In this document: positions 61,658-64,000 of the stretch, one piece after another
How the letters are laid out: each line of letters begins with the position of its first letter
Position numbering within the stretch: the stretch's first letter is position 1
From: Alistipes sp. ZOR0009
GTDB lineage: Bacteria; Bacteroidota; Bacteroidia; Bacteroidales; ZOR0009
Direction of reading: 5' to 3'
Length of the DNA stretch: 64,000 nt
Assembly (NCBI RefSeq): GCF_000798815.1
Contig: NZ_JTLD01000004.1
Location: 1-64,000, forward strand
Notes under the pieces: generated by a model
The model's database searches: none
Told to the model about the DNA's origin: nothing
Seen by the model: the letters and a program-made list of their open reading frames with translations, nothing else
Program-made: the position numbers and the translations under genes

Positions 61658-61825
61658 GGGATGTAAGCGTCGTTTTTGTTAACTCCGTTAATTACATAGG
61701 GGGTGTAAGCGTTGAATTTGCCAAATCCGTGAGTTACAATGGGGGTGTAGGCGTTGTTTTTGTTAAATTCATCAGCTACGGAGGGGGTGTAAGCGTTGGA
61801 AAAGCAAAAATTGAGAGGTACAATG
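61658..61825. repeat. Four tandem 42-bp repeats
   Basis: Four imperfect copies of a 42-base unit starting GGGGTGTAAGCGTTG, at 61658, 61700, 61742 and 61784, each exactly 42 bases. The first bases are the best conserved. On the minus strand the unit reads NAYTP plus nine variable residues, and a frame stays open across it, but it has only a TTG start. Confidence 0.9.
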
Positions 61826-62155
61826 GCAATGTTTCGACTAAAATAGGCAATCACCAAGAAGTAAATTGCAGTAGTAATGATGCTATAGCTAGCGCAGCAG
61901 CAAAAAGGGCTACCTCCTCCACGCTATAGTACAAAAATAATCCCCCACCTGCACTGCTATCTATACAGGTGGGGGAAAGGAAAGCAAGCTTAACAAAACA
62001 CTCTATCATTTCATTAAAAAGGGTGCTAACCTTTTTTTCCCTACCATATCGGCCACCCCGGACTCCGCTGTAAAGGGTAGCCATTGGTGGGTAGGGTCAC
62101 ATCTATCAATCCCTATGAATAACTACATATACAAAACGAATAGCCATTCGCCTAT
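61826..62155. other. Non-coding stretch before the S46 peptidase end
   Basis: No gene supported. It holds the inverted repeat at 61942-61975 and, at 62133-62150 on the minus strand, a short CGAAT/ATTCG hairpin followed by TTTTG that could end the S46 gene transcript. Confidence 0.5.
61937..61980 (-). terminator. Possible terminator hairpin
   Basis: CCCCCACCTG, 14-base loop and CAGGTGGGGG (61942-61951 with 61966-61975), a perfect 10-pair stem. On the minus strand it is followed by ATTATTTTTG, a weak U-tract. Its owner is unclear, as the nearest upstream minus gene is the S46 peptidase. Confidence 0.55.
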
Positions 62156-64000
62156 TTATTGCAATTCTTTCACCACATTGGCAGATGGGGCAACAACCTT
62201 CATAAATTCGACAACGGCCTGCATGCTTACGTTAACGGCTCTATTATACTGGGGCAGGTAGCGAACATCGCCAAGGAGCGATTCGAAATTTCCGTCGAAG
62301 GCAAGACCAATAATGTTGCCGTCGGCATCGAGCACTGGGCTACCGGAGTTTCCGCCCGTAATATCGTTGGTAGAAGCAAAGCATAAGGCTTGCTTTGCCA
62401 GCTTTTTATCGCTAGCAATTCTATCCAGCAGCCCCCTATCTACGTTGTAGGTTGGCTTTTTACCGTTTACGCGAGCCATATCGGCAAAGGTTGTTGCCAT
62501 TGGCTTGGTAGCACCACCATAGGTGGGCGCATCGGCGGCAACACCTACGCTTAGGCGCATGGTAAAGTTGGCGTCGGGAGCGGTTTCTATGCCAGCCTTC
62601 CTCCTTTCGTCCCAAAGCTTTTTAGAGTAAACGCGTACGCTATCCTGCCAAGGGTTGGCCAACCTCTTAAGCTCTACCGCAAAGTCGTAGGTTTCGTTGG
62701 CAAGAATAAATATCGGATCGTTATTAAGCTGCTGCTCGGTACCGCTGGCAGCAAATGCGCTTAACCTTTTGGGCGAGGTAAAGATGCTATGCTCAAAAAC
62801 GGAATCGCAGTAGCTGCGAAGGCGCTCGGAGCTTAAGGTTGCAATACGGCTGATGACGGCACTTTTAGAAAGTAAAGGAGCATGGCTTAGGTTGGCCAGC
62901 TGGCTTTCGAAATGGGCTCGCTCCCTTCCAAAATCGGTAGTAGCAGCGTACTCGTCGTACCATTTCATTAGGTTGGCAATGGCCTTAGCGCGTGCAGCGG
63001 TATCCTTCCAGCTTTTGGATATTTGTCCTGCGCGCATACCGGGTATCAGCACCGAGGTTCCCTTAAACATGGTTTCGATAAGGGTAGTGTGGGTGCTAAC
63101 TATGGGGCGCATCTCAATGGCAAAGCGGTTAATCTTATCTACTAGCATCTTTTGGGTGGCCGCAAGCTTTGCTTCGTCGCCCCTTAGCATACCGTAAAGG
63201 TTGCACCTACGGTAACCCTCAAATCTCCCCTCGGAATACTTTGCAGCGTTGGCATACGAAAATATCTTTTCGCTCAAATCGCGCTCCGCGCTGGTATTTA
63301 AAGGAAGCGGATCGGCATAAAATGCTAGATGGCGGTTACGTACGGTAGCCGTTATGGAGTCGGCATTGGCAACAAAGGTCTTTACCTGCTCCGAAGTTAC
63401 ATATCGGCTGGTAGAGCCCGGATAGCCAACGGTGTAAAGGGGCATTCCCTTCTTTACCTTCTTAGCCGATAGGGCAAACCAGCTGCTAGGCACAAATGGC
63501 TTATTGTTGGCATTGTACTCTACCCCCTTACCTTCGTTGCTAGAGTAGGCTCTAAAGAGCGAGAAGTCGAGCTGGTAGCGCTCCCACTCAAAGTTGTCGG
63601 CGTTACCACCAAATCGGCCCAGCTGCATTGATGGGGCAGCCACCAAGCGAACATCGTTAAGCACCTCGTAGGCATAAAGCTTCGTTTTGCCGGTGGTTTG
63701 CTCGTTATCGATCTCGCATTCGAAGTCGGTTTTTGGGAAGTACTTCTTCTGAAGCACGGTGATAATACGCTTGGTAATAAACATGGGGTTGTTGTTGGCC
63801 AGCAGCTTGCGCAACGAGTCGGCCTCGGGGGTAACATCCACCACCTTATGTAAAATCTTAACGGACAAGCCAGGTACGGGAATCTCCTGCTCGCGGGTAT
63901 TGGCAACAAAGCCATCGCGGAGGATATTTTTGGCGTCAGCCGAGAGCTGCTTCAGGTAATCGGCGGCACAGTGGTGGTTGGTAAGGATAAGTCCGTTGCT
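62156..64000 (-). CDS. S46-family dipeptidyl peptidase, partial (DPP7-like)
   Basis: A serine exopeptidase that takes dipeptides off the N terminus of peptides in the periplasm; S46 enzymes are central to amino-acid use by asaccharolytic Bacteroidetes. The frame stays open to the right edge, so the N terminus and start are missing (614 residues present). The catalytic His region is seen as SNGLILTNHHC at the very edge, and the nucleophile in GGNSGSPVLD near the C terminus. The residue after FD in LAFDGNFES is Gly, as in DPP7 (hydrophobic preference), where DPP11 has Arg (acidic preference). It is thus likely DPP7-like. Confidence 0.92.
   Translation of the reverse strand, partial: SNGLILTNHHCAADYLKQLSADAKNILRDGFVANTREQEIPVPGLSVKILHKVVDVTPEADSLRKLLANNNPMFITKRIITVLQKKYFPKTDFECEIDNEQTTGKTKLYAYEVLNDVRLVAAPSMQLGRFGGNADNFEWERYQLDFSLFRAYSSNEGKGVEYNANNKPFVPSSWFALSAKKVKKGMPLYTVGYPGSTSRYVTSEQVKTFVANADSITATVRNRHLAFYADPLPLNTSAERDLSEKIFSYANAAKYSEGRFEGYRRCNLYGMLRGDEAKLAATQKMLVDKINRFAIEMRPIVSTHTTLIETMFKGTSVLIPGMRAGQISKSWKDTAARAKAIANLMKWYDEYAATTDFGRERAHFESQLANLSHAPLLSKSAVISRIATLSSERLRSYCDSVFEHSIFTSPKRLSAFAASGTEQQLNNDPIFILANETYDFAVELKRLANPWQDSVRVYSKKLWDERRKAGIETAPDANFTMRLSVGVAADAPTYGGATKPMATTFADMARVNGKKPTYNVDRGLLDRIASDKKLAKQALCFASTNDITGGNSGSPVLDADGNIIGLAFDGNFESLLGDVRYLPQYNRAVNVSMQAVVEFMKVVAPSANVVKELQ

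Noticed and set aside
61552-61857. 101-residue minus-strand frame with NAYTP repeats
   Set aside because: The only start is TTG, there is no ribosome-binding site and the repeat is imperfect; reported as a repeat, not a gene.

Overview
The window looks like a chromosomal segment of a Bacteroidota bacterium, most likely Bacteroidales or a close relative. The reasons are: promoters of the Bacteroidetes type (TTG or TTTG, 18-20 bases, then TAnnTTTG) at several genes; the division and cell-wall (dcw) order mraZ-rsmH-ftsL-ftsI-murE-mraY-murD-ftsW-murG-murC-ftsQ-ftsA-ftsZ with no murF or ddl; an lptC-coaX-mfd neighbourhood; a glycine-lipid acyltransferase pair; an S46 dipeptidyl peptidase; and two tricorn-like S41 proteases. 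MurE carries the DNPR motif of meso-diaminopimelate-adding enzymes, so a Gram-negative cell with mDAP peptidoglycan is implied.

Layout. 1-345: 5' end of a 16S rRNA gene on the minus strand, with its leader and two tandem promoters. 483-2569 (+): polyprenol-phosphate glycosyltransferase and dihydroorotase. 2620-13537 (-): mfd, coaX, an outer-membrane barrel protein, a TPR protein, lptC, a 63-residue membrane protein, a CorC/HlyC-like protein and a PpiD-like foldase, a block devoted mainly to envelope biogenesis. 13583-16314: divergent fbp and aspartate kinase; the kinase has a structured leader. 16431-18749 (-): Cache-HAMP-GAF-PAS sensor with no output domain. 18993-20162 (-): GC-rich MFS transporter. 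20280-20864 (+): an unusual gene made almost wholly of 26 tandem 21-bp units, each a heptapeptide of the form (N/S/G)(N/Y)(E/Q)(A/G)(S/G)AL. 20961-36329 (-): complete dcw cluster under a three-repeat MraZ operator.

36551-38347 (+): glsA/glsB-type acyltransferases. 38372-43105: serine hydrolase, CBM9-like protein, small lipoprotein and amidohydrolase. 43198-44095 (+): FMN riboswitch and ribB. 44330-47101 (+): porin-like protein, diacylglycerol kinase family protein and membrane-anchored Cys phosphatase. 47102-47454: no gene, but an orphan promoter followed by hairpins, a small-RNA candidate. 47455-53244: GNAT, an unknown helical protein, two RNA methyltransferases, a Gfo/Idh oxidoreductase, a small membrane protein and an AhpD-like protein. 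53304-60021 (+): two tandem tricorn-like proteases of about 1,090 residues. 60022-62155: small exported protein, helical protein, terminators and a 42-bp minisatellite. 62156-64000 (-): S46 peptidase that runs off the window.

Most of the window is housekeeping: peptidoglycan synthesis and division, LPS transport, membrane lipids, rRNA modification and peptide breakdown. The least explained elements are the heptapeptide-repeat gene beside ftsZ, the orphan promoter/hairpin locus at 47.2-47.45 kb, the structured aspartate kinase leader and the 42-bp repeat array. All gene functions are assigned by recognising motifs and family resemblance; no database search was run.
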